A model generated the notes under the pieces. That model was given only the letters and a program-made list of their open reading frames with translations, was not told where the DNA came from and searched no databases. Below, piece by piece: positions 43,842-56,993 of a stretch of 64,000 nucleotides of DNA. The DNA lies in NCBI GenBank assembly GCA_963995525.1, contig OZ023206.1, positions 8,888,867 to 8,952,866 on the forward strand. The letters are read 5' to 3'. Position 1 is the first letter of the stretch. Each line of letters opens with the position of its first letter. This stretch comes from Escarpia spicata (lineage: Eukaryota > Annelida > Polychaeta > Sabellida > Siboglinidae). Position numbers and translations under genes: made by a program.

Positions 43842-46800
43842 GAAAGGTCGCGCCTAACTGGCTGCACCGAATGTAGTCTCTGGAGCATCGCTGATTTTTG
43901 CCAATTTTAGAGAGTTTACACCGTCACCAATTTACCTATAGTTTTATAAACATACCAGGCATTCATCTGACTGCTTTTTACGGCAAGTGTTTGCGTCTTT
44001 TCATGATTTGATGACTTTTTAAGTTTGCTGTTTGCACCTGTGTGACACTACCATGCTGGTGCGGTCATGCACAACCACTGCTGTTTACAAATCAAGTGTG
44101 GTCAAGTCAAGCATGACGACATTCACTGCAGAATGCCTGCATTGTTTCCGCCCCTGCAGAGACACCCGTCTCAACAATGCTGTCTGGAGAGCAGCATGTA
44201 TTGCAGGGGTGGCACTCCACCGACCCACCCACCGGGGCTGCAGTGGGGGTGCCCACAAGCAACGGCATATACCGGTAATTACAACAACACGACCGGTAAC
44301 CTTTACCAAGCCGAACAGTACGACCAGTCCATCGACGGTCAACTTGTCTGCTGCATTCTCAACACGCAACCTAATCCGCGTCAAGATGAATGGTGCGACA
44401 TGACCATCGACGATCAACTTGTCTGCTGCACTCCCGAACGCTCGATCTGTCCGAAATAAAGCCACCACCATTAATGAATTTGTAACAGATCATGATATTG
44501 ATATACTTGCGATTACCGAGACTTGGTTGATGAAGTCTAGCGACAAACCAATAATTGCGTAATTAACGCCGACTGGTTACACTTGTATCAACAGACCCCG
44601 TGTTACGGGTCGGGGAGGAGGTGTGGCCATCTAACACAGAAACACATTATCGTCCAAGCTGATTCCTTCATCGAACTATGTTTCATTTGAACTGATGGGC
44701 TTGCAGCTCACTGGTGGCTTTTCCAGGAAATTTAACTTGTACACGTTATACCGGCCACCGGCGTCTACAAAGACTGTGTTTTACATGGAACTTGAGCAGC
44801 TTTTTACAGAGTTGTCATTATGTGTGATTCCTTCCTGCAGTGTCGGTGATTTTAACATCAAATATGACGTGGAAACTGAAAAACGACCACTACTTGAGCT
44901 ACTCAATTCTTTCAACCTTGTCCAGCACGTCAGTGAAGCCACACATTCAGCTGGTCACACACTGGATTTCGTATTTACGCACAATGACGATAATCTTGTC
45001 ACCGCAGTGCAAGTCGTTCCGTTATCAATATCTGATCATCACGTCGTGCGCTGTATCATTGATGCCAGTAGACCTCACAAGACATCAACAGAAATACTCA
45101 AACGTAACTACCGCTCGTTTGACGCTGACACATTCAACCACGACGTAAGAAGAACGTGTGATTTGCTAGCCGCTGCTGCATTAACATCAAACGCTGTGGA
45201 ACTTGTGTCACGCTACAACACTGACTTAATGAAAGTCATAGACAAGCACGCGCCTGTGCGCCCGACTATCCTCCGAGGCCACAAACCCAATCCGTGGTAT
45301 AACAGTGACATTGACGATGCGAGAAGACAACGGCGTAAAATGGAGTTGTTGTGGAGACTGGAATTTCATCGCCAAATGTTTGTTGCTGCACGCGATGAGT
45401 GCAATAACATTATATCACAAAGACGAAGTACTACCAGGACAAGTTGCTAAATGCTGACAACAAGAACCTCTTTAAAATCGTCAGTTCTCTCAGTGGGAAG
45501 CCACCACTTGCGTACCCAGAACATACCTGCGCATTTGATTGCTGCAATGCATTTTCCGTCTATTTTGAAACTAAGGTTGCCGGAATTCGAAATGAGTTAC
45601 ACGTTGCCCGACAGCGCATCACGCCGCCGCACGAACCGCGTTGCTATGTGACGCCGATTGACAGTTTCACACCAACAACAGTTTGTGAAGTAACATCTAT
45701 CATCAGAGCGAAGTGTAAAACGTCTACACTTGATCCTCTGTCCTCTGATCATATAAAGCAGAACATTGACACACTTGCTATCACTGCTGCCAGTATAACA
45801 AACGCGTGCCTAACGGAAGGAGAAATGCCGCTTGATTTGAAGCGTGCTCTTGTGCACCCGTTATTAAAGAAACAATCTCTGTGCAAAGACACGATAAGCA
45901 ACTACCGCCCAGTCAGCCATCTATCGCAACTCTCAAAGATAATTGAAAAGGTGGTGGCCACCAGACTGAACACTCAGTTGGTCAATCAAGCACTGACTGA
46001 TCCTCTTCAGTCTGCATACAAACGACACCATGCAACGGAGACCGCCCTACTTTGTGTGGTAAACGAAATTAGGACGGCCCTTGACCGTAGACAAGGCACT
46101 GTCGTCATGCTCATTGACCTAACCGCTGCGTTCGATACGATCGACCACACAATACATCTCAATCGTCTACAACGGCGGTATGGCCTCGCCGGAGTTGTAT
46201 TACGCTGGGTTGAGTCGTACCTTTGTGATCGCAGGCAAAGTGTTGTTGTCGGTAGCACAACTTCAAGAGAAACGACTCTGCACATTGGTGTACCGCAGTG
46301 ATCAGTGTTAGGTCCACTGCTGTTTTCTTTATATGTGCAGCCGATCGGTGACATCATTCGTAACCATAATTTGAAGTATCACCATTATGCCGATGACTTA
46401 CAATTGTTATGTAATTTTGACTTGAATGTCATTTCTCTTACTACCGCTGTGCATCGTGTCGAGCAGTGCATCGACGACATCAAATCCTGGATGACGTTCA
46501 ACTACTTGCTGATGAATGATGCAAAAACCGAGGTTCTACCGGTAGTACCCAGGTCGGCATCTGATTTGGTTGCTGGACTGCATGTGCGCGTTGGATCTGA
46601 AGTCGTTTATGCCGCGGAATGTGTGAGAGATCTTGGTGTCTACTTAGATAAACATCTTGACATGACGGTGCAGGTTTTTCGTACCATTAGTACCTGTTCA
46701 CTGCATTTACGTAACATCGGCCAAATTCACCTTAACCTGCCACAATCGACAGCAGAACGAGTTGTAAATGCAATGATAACATCACGCTTAGATTACTGCA

Positions 46801-47702
46801 ATTCGCTTCTGTTTGGCACTTCTGCCAAGAACATCGGCAGGCTGCAGCGACTGCAGAATGCTGCTGTTCGTCTAATAACTCGGCGTGCGCGATGCGACAG
46901 TGCGGTACCACTACTGCGCCAACTCCACTGGCTGCCTGTCCAGCAACGCATTACTTATAAAATAGCTGAACTCACGTATAAGGCGTTAAATGCTGAACTA
47001 TCGCCACCTTATATGCAGTCACTTGTGTCACCTTACAAACCAGCCAGACATCTCCGTTCTGCTGATTGTAATAATCTTGTTGTTGAAAGAGCCCGAACCA
47101 AAGCTGGTGAATGCTCATTCGTTCATGCTGCCGCTACAGTATGGAATAATCTACCAACTACTGTTACTTCCAAAGCCTCCCTGCAAACCTTCAAGGCAGC
47201 CTTAAAAACTTACCTTTTCATTATGGCGTATTCTGCTTGAAAGACCACAGAAACATTTTTATTCTAAGTTATTCATATTTTTATCTTGATCTTCTTAACA
47301 GCAGAAAGAACGTTTTAACTACTTACTTTACCATGATAATTGTTTTCTTTTTAATCTATTTATGTTTACACGGCATTACTATCTTAATTGTTTTTACTTT
47401 TATATTTAATTTGTTTAATTTGTACTATTTATATTTTAGTTTTATGTAAAGCGCCATGAACGCTTAATTTTAATAACTTACTATTCAAAGTATCCGACTA
47501 AGTGTACACGTTTATTGGTATTATTATTGCATTGTAAAACGCCATATAGCATTATGTGATTATGGCACTATATAAATATCGAATTTTATTATTATTATTA
47601 TTGTTATTATTATTATTATTATTATTGTTATTATTATTATTGTTATTATTATTGTTATTGTTATTGTTATTGTTATTGTTATTATTATTATTATTATTAT
47701 TA

Positions 47703-47743
<41 letters not shown>

Positions 47744-47759
47744 GTTATTGTTATTGTTA

Positions 47760-47803
<44 letters not shown>

Positions 47804-47825
47804 GTTATTATTATTATTATTAAAG
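43842..47825 (+). mobile_element. Second CR1/L2-like LINE, near full length but dead
   Basis: The endonuclease begins near 44420 (ARSVRNKATTINEF, ILAITETWL) with stops near 44560 and 44630, and continues from 44695 (LYTLYRPPAST, VGDFNIKYD, ISDHHVV). The reverse transcriptase has NYRPVSHLSQLSKI, AYKRHHATETAL, LIDLTAAFDTIDH, HIGVPQ, an in-frame TGA at 46302 where Gly is expected, SVLGPLLFSLY, YHHYADDLQLL near 46390 and LLRQLHWLPVQQRI. It ends AALKTYLF before the stop at 47240. The first ten bases match the 5' end of the LINE at 36973. A (TTA)n tail closes it. Confidence 0.9.
47586..47821. repeat. (TTA/TTG)n tail microsatellite
   Basis: An expanded trinucleotide tail at the 3' end of the preceding LINE, with TTATTG variants. 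Shorter versions end the related fragments at 7514 and 56629. Confidence 0.97.
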
Positions 47826-47924
47826 GAAAGCCAATGCCTGTTAACCAAATGACAGCCATCATTGACAATATCATGGGTTTTGCAGCCATCAGTGGACCAA
47901 TAAATTTTGCTACCTATATAGTTG

Positions 47925-48007
47925 GATGGGAATGTGGGACTGGGGGAACTAGTTGTAGATCTGTGATGGGAATGTGGGACTGGGGGAACTAGTTGTAGAT
48001 ATGTGAT
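47925..48007. repeat. 40-bp direct duplication
   Basis: The segment starting gatgggaatgtgggactggg is present twice in tandem. Confidence 0.93.
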
Positions 48008-48615
48008 CAATTCACTCTTCACCAGTAAATTGTGATCCCGAAACAACGCATTGTACACATTTACAAAGCAATACAAATCACAATGTGCAAACTGATAAAC
48101 CTTAGAATCCGTCAACAATTAACTGTCACAGGGTCACATAAATAGAAAACGTGTAATTTAATGATTGCGATAAATGGTGTGGCGGACATCCTTGTGATTG
48201 TATTGTTATTTTATATATAGCGACAAATAGTTCACCAATCCTGGGTTGAACTGCTCGACCCCGGGATCTTTTAGCAAGTGGAGACGCGACACGGTTGAGC
48301 AAACATGACATCACGAGACATTGTCCCGCGACAAAGCCCGGGGCACTGAACAGTGATCGCAACCACCGCAGTCCTTATAGAGGACCACGAAGTGCTATTA
48401 TTATTATACGCAAATAGCCTTTTCTTCCAACGCACCTCTGTAGTGTTGCTTATAAAACATTACTCATCGATAACTTGAGTTTGCACGACGCGATTTTGGA
48501 TTATGCATTGGCGGTTAATGACACCCTTTTTGAGGCAAACCTTGTTGTGGAAGAGATGTGCCAAGAAAAAAGTCATGGTTAACGCGATGTCATGCGCAAT
48601 CACTTTTTTATTTGA
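48008..48615. other. Unassigned sequence
   Basis: No gene or element was recognised between the 40-bp duplication and the CA-rich tract. Confidence 0.5.
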
Positions 48616-48944
48616 TCACACACACACGCACACACAAGCACACGCACGTACAAGCGCACACACTCGCGCACACACACACATACTCGCGTGCACACACGCA
48701 CGCACACACACACACACACTCACACAAACACACAACACACACACATGAAAACACGCACACGCACACACACACATGAACACACGCACATGCACACGCACAA
48801 ACACACACACACACAAACACACAATCCATTTCCGCGCCCACACACAAGCCAGCACACACACACAAGCACACGCACACGCACACGCGCGCACACACTCGCG
48901 CACACACACATACTCGCGTGCACAAACGCACCCACGCACACACA

Positions 48945-49000
<56 letters not shown>

Positions 49001-49047
49001 AACACACGCACACACACACACACACACAAACAAACAAACAAACACAC
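48616..49047. repeat. Degenerate (CA)n tract
   Basis: A CA-rich tract with CGCA, CACG and CATG variants and two copies of a segment ending in acacaatccatttc (near 48830 and 49050). Confidence 0.97.
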
Positions 49048-49589
49048 AATCCATTTCACAAATTATCACTAAGAATCTCGTGTTGGCGCATACAGAGTGA
49101 CACCACCACTCAAGTAGCCACCCAACACTGGCGCCCGGAAAGTAGCACACACAATCAACAATCGCGTGCCTTCTTTTCGCTTCGTTACTCACAAACAAAC
49201 ACACGTTACGTGCACGTCGTGTACCAATACTTTTTTACATCTCATACACTCAATTGTTATTTTTGTAACTTCTGTTCAGTCAATCTTCCAGAGCGATTAG
49301 ATCCAGTTTGGCTCCGACATTAACTGTAAGGGGCCATCCATACAGTACATCACCCCCTCTCACCCTCTTGTAATGCTTCCTAATGCAGGACTGCCACCCC
49401 ACCCCCGAAATAGGTTTGTTTTGAGAGAGACCCCTATACATTAGGGACACGTCGATTTCTTTCACTCATCGCATGTATGTGTCGATTCGTAATTCGCAGG
49501 TGGAATAAAGGTACACGTATAACTAATAATAAACAATAACATCAACGTTCCACATTTAGATTTATAAGTTCAGTGATTGATAGGAGGTG

Positions 49590-49760
49590 GGAGGGCGGGT
49601 GTGCATTTGCTCCGCGGGTAGATGCGCCGTGCAGTCAGTCGGAGTTCGAGTCCATCTAGGTCCTCGACCTGCTGCAGTTTGGGCAATCTCGTTCACCCTA
49701 CGTTGCCTGATTCTTTTGGAAGTCAAGCTCTTTCTAAAATATGAACTAAAATGTATACAG
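49590..49760 (+). mobile_element. Possible tRNA-derived SINE fragment
   Basis: The stretch gtagatgcgccgtgcagtca, then ggagttcgagtcc, resembles RNA polymerase III A and B boxes. It is followed by tttgggcaatctcgttcacc, which matches attgggcaatttagttcact at 52504. No intact tRNA cloverleaf was found. Confidence 0.4.
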
Positions 49761-50430
49761 GTAAATGGAGAAACCCCCACGAGCGCCTCATTAGCTGTAG
49801 CCCGTACCCTTATTCTGATCGTGAAGGAACCGTTACGAGCGCTTTGTCTAGGCTGTATACCAGCGCAATACAGGACAACACGTCATGACTATTAAGACCT
49901 TAAATACTGAAGCCATTGGGAGCTACGTTTGTATTGACAGACTTACACTTCTGACAAATGACATCAATTACTGCTACCAGTCTTATTTTGACATTTGAAC
50001 GAGCTAACACGTTTTCGTTTTAACTCGTGATGTAACGCTTGCCTAGAGACCCCCATCCCCCAAGCCTAACGTATTATATGGATGACGACTAAGGGATCAT
50101 CTCAGAACGTCGATGTCCAATATCAAACGAAACTACTTTCATCTGGCCTCAGCCCCCAAACCCTCCCTTTAGACGGAAATGTTTAAACATTGATATGATG
50201 ATACGTAAACAGTATCGGTCCGAAGCGTCAAATATCGATATCCGACGCCAGACGAAAATGCCTCTGACCCTTCCTCCAGTTGAAAGTAATTTAATCTGAT
50301 AACGGAGATTGACGTTCTGAGATGATACCTAACGCTGTAGACAGCGTTTCATTGGCAAATCATTTCTTTCATTTTCATTCATTTTCAGAGAATGTATGCA
50401 TGCGTGCGTGTGTGTGGGTGCGTGCGTGTA
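49761..50430. other. Unassigned sequence
   Basis: No gene recognised. Confidence 0.45.
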
Positions 50431-50437
50431 AGTGTGT

Positions 50438-50618
<181 letters not shown>

Positions 50619-50719
50619 CTTGTTTATACGTGCGTGTTTGTACGTGGAAGTGTGCTTTATTAAATGAATGATTGTGCGCACGATGGGGCGATTGCATACG
50701 CACGTACGCACTCACACAC

Positions 50720-52425
50720 ACAGAAACGCGTCACTGTTGCCCGAACAAAACATAACGTCACAGAAGTTGACTTAACGTCACAAACCAGCGTTAGTCATTT
50801 CCGCAGAACGACTACAGATTGCGACAACAGTGAGTTGTTTGGCTGCGTGCGAGTGCTATAGCCGCCGGGTCTCACAATCACACAAAGCCAAACGACTCAG
50901 GTCAGTTGATAACAATACACGACACTCGCACGTCAATCCATTGCTAGATATCCCTCGGCCGACTAGCTGCCGTCAACCGCGACAAACAGCCCGATAAGTT
51001 TCTCCGGTCTACATTGACGTGCGTGTCCGGGTTACGATGTCAACACGTCCAATGACGAAGCAGATCTTTGGCCACCTGTTGTGACCTATTTGACATTTAT
51101 TGGAACGTGTATGTAAATGTGCCCGTACTATACAACATATTTGCTGGATCATTAACGAAACATGAGGCAAATAGTTGTGTTGCAATGCGTTTGAACAATT
51201 ACTTTAACATTTCTATACACATCACGATCTCCATCGAAGCATGACGCTATTAGGGGGACACACGCAGTAACACGCCAGCGTAACCATGGAAATCGCAGTG
51301 ACGACACTGCCCGATACAGAGAGGTCGAAGAGCCTCGTTAGTGGCGCTTTGTCTTATCCCGGAGTCCCCCAATGCGCGGACTTTGACGTATTAACGGGTT
51401 CTAACTCTACGTTTGTTCGCGTACTCGAAAAAACACGCACTTTCCTGCACGCCGCAGGAGGCGCCATCCTGCGGATGTTGCTGTGCGTGTGGTGTCTGCC
51501 TGCAGCCTCCTACTGCGCATGGGTGGGCATGACGTCACATGATGACTGGCAAACGGAAGAACCAAGGGGCAGAAGTAACAAGATTGACCCGGCGCGGGCT
51601 TTTCTTAGCAAATAAAGTCATTCCTCAAATACACACGTGATTAATCCAGCGTCGGCTTTTGTTGGCAAATAAAGTCATTCCTTAAATACACACGTGTACT
51701 TATTTTTATCACAGAACGTAACAGTTTAACATGTTATGGTTTGACGTAGTGGGGGAGCACTCCAACCAACCAAAACGCAATACAAATGTATTAGTTGTTG
51801 GCAGCTACATTACTACAACCGGGCACAGTGAACTAATTTTGAAGCTCACAGTTTGTGCTGTTTGTTTCAAAGGTTAGACAGAGGATTCAGTGTAACACAA
51901 TGGCAGTAGCAGCTGATTAGTATAATCAAAACGACTGGCATGTCTAAGCGCTCCAGCACCTAAGCAGCTTTTTTCAGCAACCATTTTGCTGGTAGAGGGA
52001 ACTTTGTGCTGGGCAACATGTCATGTGATGTGTAGGTCAATTGTATTTAATGACGTCACATCAAATGTTCGCATGGGCCGCGGAGTCGTCTTTCTTGCGC
52101 GCATAACAGATGTTAGCTGTCTGCACATACTTAAAGTGTTTTATGTACTAAAACGATTTTTGAATTAAACCTATTTATCACTATGCTAATTTTTGAATAC
52201 CGGTTCCATTGTCCTTTAAAGTCGTAAGCGTTTAAGGCTGTTTCCTCGGCTCATTTGCCCATTGCGAATCCGGCTTTTTCGTGACCAAATGTGTAGTGTG
52301 TGAATAATTCATATAACTGCGCAGTCTGCTTAATAAAAACAGTGAGTACCTGTTTTTAAGTGTCGAAATAAACTCCTTTGGCCGTTCCATCAAGTAGCTT
52401 ACAATAGCCAATTGCGCGGCCAATA
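50720..52425. other. Unassigned sequence with a ~56-bp duplication
   Basis: No gene was recognised. A segment around gcaaataaagtcattcc occurs twice at about 51592-51702. An open frame at 51286-51615 has no recognisable domain. Confidence 0.5.
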
Positions 52426-52429
52426 TTTT

Positions 52430-52590
52430 GCGGAGCGCCGTAGTGCGGCAGCTTGAGCTTCGGCCTCTCCACCGAGACAACCCGGACTCGAATCCTGTGC
52501 TGCGGTGTCGAACATTGGGCAATTTAGTTCACTCTACATTGCTCCAGTTCACGCAGATGTATGAAAGAATACCTGGCTATAGACAGTGGT
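52430..52590 (+). mobile_element. Possible tRNA-derived SINE
   Basis: A B-box-like ggactcgaatcc lies at about 52487, with a plausible A box upstream (gtagtgcggcagcttgag). A shared body (attgggcaatttagttcact) and the segment cagatgtatgaaagaatacc follow, a layout typical of invertebrate tRNA SINEs. Confidence 0.45.
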
Positions 52591-52599
52591 GGATATTTA

Positions 52600-53057
52600 C
52601 TGAAGGCATAGACTTGCATGGTGCTATGCCCTTCTCAAACTAAAAAAACAATGAAAAAATACCACACGAATTATAAATAAATTACAAAATGATATACATA
52701 ACTCATTCATAAACTTGTTACCATAGTGCTTGTGTTACTAATATATGGGTTTAAGTAAATCATCTTTAATTAACAATTCACAAATATGCAGAAAGCAATG
52801 ACAACTTAAATGCTATTTTAAATTGTGTGGGACATGTGGAAGCTGAGTCAATTATTTGCTAAATTGTTTCACGTTTTTATTCCCTTGACGGTGAGTGTGG
52901 GTGGTGTTTGTCTTTTTAACATAGAACAGTTTGCTTTGTCTTGTATCATGCATATGTACAGCTGCGGTTGGTTCAAATAATGCTTGAACACGACCACTTA
53001 AAGAGTGGTTGTATGCTTTATAAAGTATAATCATAGTCTTCTATTGAACTAAATCAT
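52600..53057 (-). mobile_element. LINE fragment related to the one at 32683
   Basis: On the minus strand, MIILYKAYNHSLSGRVQALF and DTRQSKLFYVKKTNTTH match the 32683-33620 element closely, with deletions and frame breaks. Confidence 0.85.
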
Positions 53058-53059
53058 GA

Positions 53060-53820
53060 CATTCATTACCAGAAATACCGAGACAAATCAATTACGCATG
53101 CGTCACCGCTGCACCCTTCCCGCGCGCGGCAGTGATATTAATTTGCAAAACGCGCCCAAGACAAACGCGCATGGCATGCCGGGAAAGCAACCCACCACAT
53201 TTGTCGACCCCATATCTGATCCGTGGGTACCTTCTGCTTACACTGTATAAAAATCGTCAAACTCGGATACTTTTTTTGTTAACATCCTATGCGTGAATGA
53301 TTTGCCTATGTTTGCAATGTAAAATGGCAGCAAAAGGTCGAATATCTTAAGGAAATAACACGTTCAAAAGCCTATATATGAAATGCTTGCGCAGACCGGT
53401 CACTTGCCGACCCCACGTCTGATCCGTATGTATTGGTGACATACACAGTGTGAAAATATAGTCTAAAACGGAGAAATGGTTTAATTAACCTGCTTGAATG
53501 AGTATTCCTATGTTGGTAGCGAAGGCTCTAAATAGCAGGAACCGATTAGATAACTTCAGACACATTATATTCCTGAAATAAAATGAGAGACCCTTTAAGG
53601 TGTAGGACAATTTATTTTAGAAACTGTACACATGATACCAATTACACAAAACCAGAATTTGTCTGATAACACAAGATAATTGTTTTATGTGATCTCACAA
53701 TTACAGCATAAGATGCATTTACGTAAACTTTATTATGAAGGTTTCACATATACGTACATGTATGTGAAATGCTAGAGCAGACCGGTCATCTGTCGGCCCC
53801 TTATGAAGGTAGACCAGGTG
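53060..53820. other. Unassigned sequence
   Basis: No gene was recognised. Two short segments, near 53395 and near 53780, share gcagaccggtca. Confidence 0.45.
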
Positions 53821-53824
53821 TTTC

Positions 53825-54500
53825 TCAGGTGATCGACTGTCCAATGACAGAGGACGGCTCATATTCATCATTGTCACCCCCGGCCACCAATATCGAGCTG
53901 CGCCACACGACTGCTGGGACATAGCTGTGGCTACGGAGTGGCCTGTTCAGTCCTGTCCAGCTATCTGTGGCCGGGTCATATTTGAGACATGCGCGGTCGC
54001 GGCCTCCCACCGCATAAATACAGTCGTTCAATGTGACGGCAGCTACGACGATGCAATTTTTAGACTTAGAGCTCCAGCTTCCCCGTGTCGTGTCAAACAT
54101 CTGCGTGCAACACAAGTACGTCCACTACTTATCACGACCTCCAAAAACGAACGTGTTGTTTCTGTACGTGGCAACCATGGAGACAAACACCGCCCGTGGC
54201 ATGTCGGGCAAGGACGACCACCGCCGTCGTTTAAGGTTCAGACACTCAACAGAAGCAAGCACTTTGCTACCCAACCCTCCAATCACATAGGCGCAGTCGC
54301 CCAGCGAGACACCGCGATGGACATGCCGAGCAGTTATCAATGGGGGCATCGCCTCCCACTTCTTAGTGCCCAAGTCATACATCCAACATCCTTCCTCGAG
54401 GCCGCCTGCTAGGAGCAAACCTCTGTCAACACAGCATGCGCTGTAACTGCTTCCGACTGACTGCGGCATTTCCGTCAGCGACTCCCAGCAATTGGTTGGA
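53825..54500 (-). pseudogene. Kelch-repeat protein fragment with in-frame stop
   Basis: The minus strand encodes consecutive Kelch blades: LLLAGGLEEGCWMYDL, AYVIGGLGSKVLASVE, NTFVFGGRDK, CIYAVGGRDRACLKYD and ILVAGGDNDEYEPSS. These have the GG pairs and spaced Trp/Tyr of KLHL-type beta-propellers. A TAG interrupts the frame right after GGRDK (54125-54127). The same frame then continues with WTYL and the next blade. Upstream stops near 54510 leave no room for BTB or BACK domains. It may be a truncated pseudogene, or a C-terminal exon with a nonsense change. The parent gene would be a substrate adaptor for cullin-3 ligases if it is a KLHL. Confidence 0.78.
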
Positions 54501-54519
54501 GTTGGTTATGATCACAGCC

Positions 54520-55600
54520 ACTAGATTGAAACAAATGTAGTGTTGACGACTAATGCTTGTAAGCTACAGTAGACTCAGATATTGGGATCAAAGTTTTTAA
54601 ATATTGATGGCAAGTCTCCCGGTTTTACGCTAGAACGAAATATTACCTAAATTGAAACGTTATTCCTCAGGGCAACCATAGGCGGATTCAGGGGCCTGTT
54701 GTCCCTATACCTTTGGACGTTGTCCGCGCTATGCCTGACCACAGACCTTTTGTATGTGTCCCCATTACGTCCCCGTAGACTGAATGTTGCTGCGAGAAAT
54801 GTCCAAGCGACAACAGCCCCCCCCCCCCCTTCTTTCAATTGGCGTCAACGAAGTGGTGCTGGCCGCAGCGACTCGTTGTCCCTTAACTGTCTCACATAGC
54901 CACAAGAGGTAAATGAATTAAAAAAACGAAAACTCACCGACTATGACAACAACGTGACAACCACATCAACTGTGGCTGTTCTTTAGACGACGAACACACT
55001 TTGACAGCTACAACACCGACAATGACGAAAGCCTTATTTGTCTGGCAGCAACAAAAACATGTACCTTCAGCTCTGGGCATCTCCTCCAATTAAAACATGA
55101 CTTTATGAGACAGCATTCGTCTATATTTTGTTGTTGTTAAGAATAATTTGTTTATTGCTTATTTGTAAAACTTACGTGCCACGAATGTCAGTGTTTATCG
55201 TTGTTCTTTATGTGTTGTATCCACATTATATCTATAAAATTATTGTGTGCAACATACATCAAAACGCGCCATTTTTGTGATTCTGTTCCACGATATTCCA
55301 TCAAGTTCTCCGAACTCTCAAACAGAACTATGCATTTCATTTTTATCAAGTCGTAAATAAGTTCCGTTCAAAATATACGCTCCAGTTGAACTCACCCATT
55401 ATGCACATTTGCGCTAATCTCTTCACGTGTAAGCTGGTTGCATAGCATTAACATATAATATGTCCAAATGATTATGAAATTGACAATTACAGTGATAGCT
55501 ATCGTAATGTCTCTCACGCACGCGCCCACACATCGTAATGTATCTCGTTTGGGCGTACATAAGCACGTACATAGTCACACATTGGAAGTACTCATTCTTT
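54520..55600. other. Unassigned sequence
   Basis: No gene or clear repeat apart from a C10 run near 54820. Confidence 0.45.
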
Positions 55601-55609
55601 GAAAGCCGT

Positions 55610-56266
55610 TCACAATATCTGACAACACTGTTTCTTCCGAAAGCATCCAGCCTTGCGCATGCGATCAACATTAAAAGCGCTGCACGGCAAAGTCAGTCGA
55701 AGGTTTACCTTCAAATCTGCCCGGACCATCAGCTCCTCAAACACGTCACTGATGTTCACGTTGTCCTTCGCCGATGTCTCCACGTAGCCGATGTTCCAGC
55801 TGTTGTTTGTGATCATCGCCTGAACCATCGCCCTCTCTACGACCCATCTCTCTTTCGATATGTCACACTTATTGCCGACGATGACCATCGGAATCGCCTC
55901 GTCTCGTTTCTCATCGATGACCTGGTGCCGGAGCCCCTTCACCTCCTCGAAGGACGCCGAATCATTAACGGCGTAGACAAGAATGAAGGCATTGGACGAT
56001 GCGATCGCTAGTCGTCGCATGGCAGGGAAGGAGAAGGCTCCTGCAGTGTCCAGGATGTCTAGCTCGAAGGAACTGCCGTCTTCCATGTCAAACCGTTGTT
56101 GGTAGAAGTCTTCCACCGTCGGATGGTAGAGCGAAGGACACGGCTCCTGCAGGAATTGCGACACGATGCTCGTCTTGCCCACGGCAGCAGCGCCCATAAC
56201 CGTGACCCGGTAATGACGTTTGGCGCTCACCACACCCGACAACTGGTATGCTCGCGATCGCAACAT
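55610..56266 (-). CDS. Ras-family small GTPase, intact, RASD/Rhes-like
   Basis: 218 residues in a single exon. I start at ATG 56266 (MLRSRAYQL) because the paralogue at 63861 starts MLHTR at the same place; in-frame upstream codons have no homology. The G boxes are complete: P-loop GAAAVGKTS (25-33), switch I Thr50 in YHPTVEDF, DTAG (73-76), NKCD (132-135) and ETSAK (163-167). The C terminus is the CaaX box CQIL, so membrane attachment by prenylation is expected (Leu favours geranylgeranylation). The catalytic Gln of Ras is Ala77. The motif FPAMRRL after switch II recalls Dexras1/Rhes, in which that position is also not Gln, suggesting slow intrinsic hydrolysis. No intron is visible, so it may descend from a retrocopy. 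It is one of three paralogues on this strand. Confidence 0.88.
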   Translation of the reverse strand: MLRSRAYQLSGVVSAKRHYRVTVMGAAAVGKTSIVSQFLQEPCPSLYHPTVEDFYQQRFDMEDGSSFELDILDTAGAFSFPAMRRLAIASSNAFILVYAVNDSASFEEVKGLRHQVIDEKRDEAIPMVIVGNKCDISKERWVVERAMVQAMITNNSWNIGYVETSAKDNVNISDVFEELMVRADLKVNLRLTLPCSAFNVDRMRKAGCFRKKQCCQIL

Positions 56267-56628
56267 AATCGTTGTATACAGCGAGACACCACGTATATAA
56301 CACTTGTGTATGGTTTTACAGTTGTCTGTATGTAACAATATCTTTGTTTTTTGGAATCTACACATACGTCTCACGGAAACCATCCGATGCCGCGTAGCTC
56401 TGCATGAACTGATATGCAGTTACGTGTAGCTTCGAATATATTCACGTGCGTCCACTGGTTATCAGCAGCGTTTCCGACAGCGGATGTTTTAGCACATTCC
56501 GCAAAAGGTGTCATCAAAATTATGAATGCCGTTTCCTTTCTCAGAATATATTTTCAAACGTAACAAATCATTTATTTTTCTGCGACTGTAGCATAATAAA
56601 AGAAATGTTAATAAATTACATTAATTAT

Positions 56629-56986
56629 AATAATAATAATAATAATCTTTATTTTATATAGCGCCATATCCATAGCGTTCATAGCGCTTTACATAAAACT
56701 AAAATATCAATAGTAAACATTAAACAAATTAAATATAAAAGTAAAAACAATTAAGATAGTAATGCCGTGTAAACATCAATAGATTAAAAAGAAAACAATT
56801 ATCATGGTAAAGTAAGTAGTTAAAACGTTCTTTCTGCTGTTAAGAAGATCAAGATAAAAATATGAATAACTTAGAATAAAAATGTTTCTGTGGTCTTTCA
56901 AGCAGAATACGCCATAATGAAAAGGTAAGTTTTTAAGGCTGCCTTGAAGGATTGCAGGGAGGCTTTGGAAGGGGCCTCCTTCTAGC
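56629..56986 (-). mobile_element. 5'-truncated copy of the 43842 LINE family
   Basis: Its sequence is the reverse complement of about 47165-47600: the end of the RT frame, the 3' UTR and a (TTA)n tail. TAATTAT flanks it at 56622-56628 and 56987-56993, a probable target-site duplication. Confidence 0.9.
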
Positions 56987-56993
56987 TAATTAT

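Noticed and set aside
47552..48118. Poly-Asn/poly-Leu open frames
   Set aside because: They come from the (TTA)n tail of the LINE.
49596..49680. Functional tRNA gene
   Set aside because: The A- and B-box-like motifs are present, but no consistent acceptor and anticodon stems could be paired, so a SINE remnant is more likely.
51286..51615. 109-codon plus-strand frame starting with ATG
   Set aside because: There is no domain, signal sequence or paralogue. A hydrophobic patch alone is not enough to call a gene.
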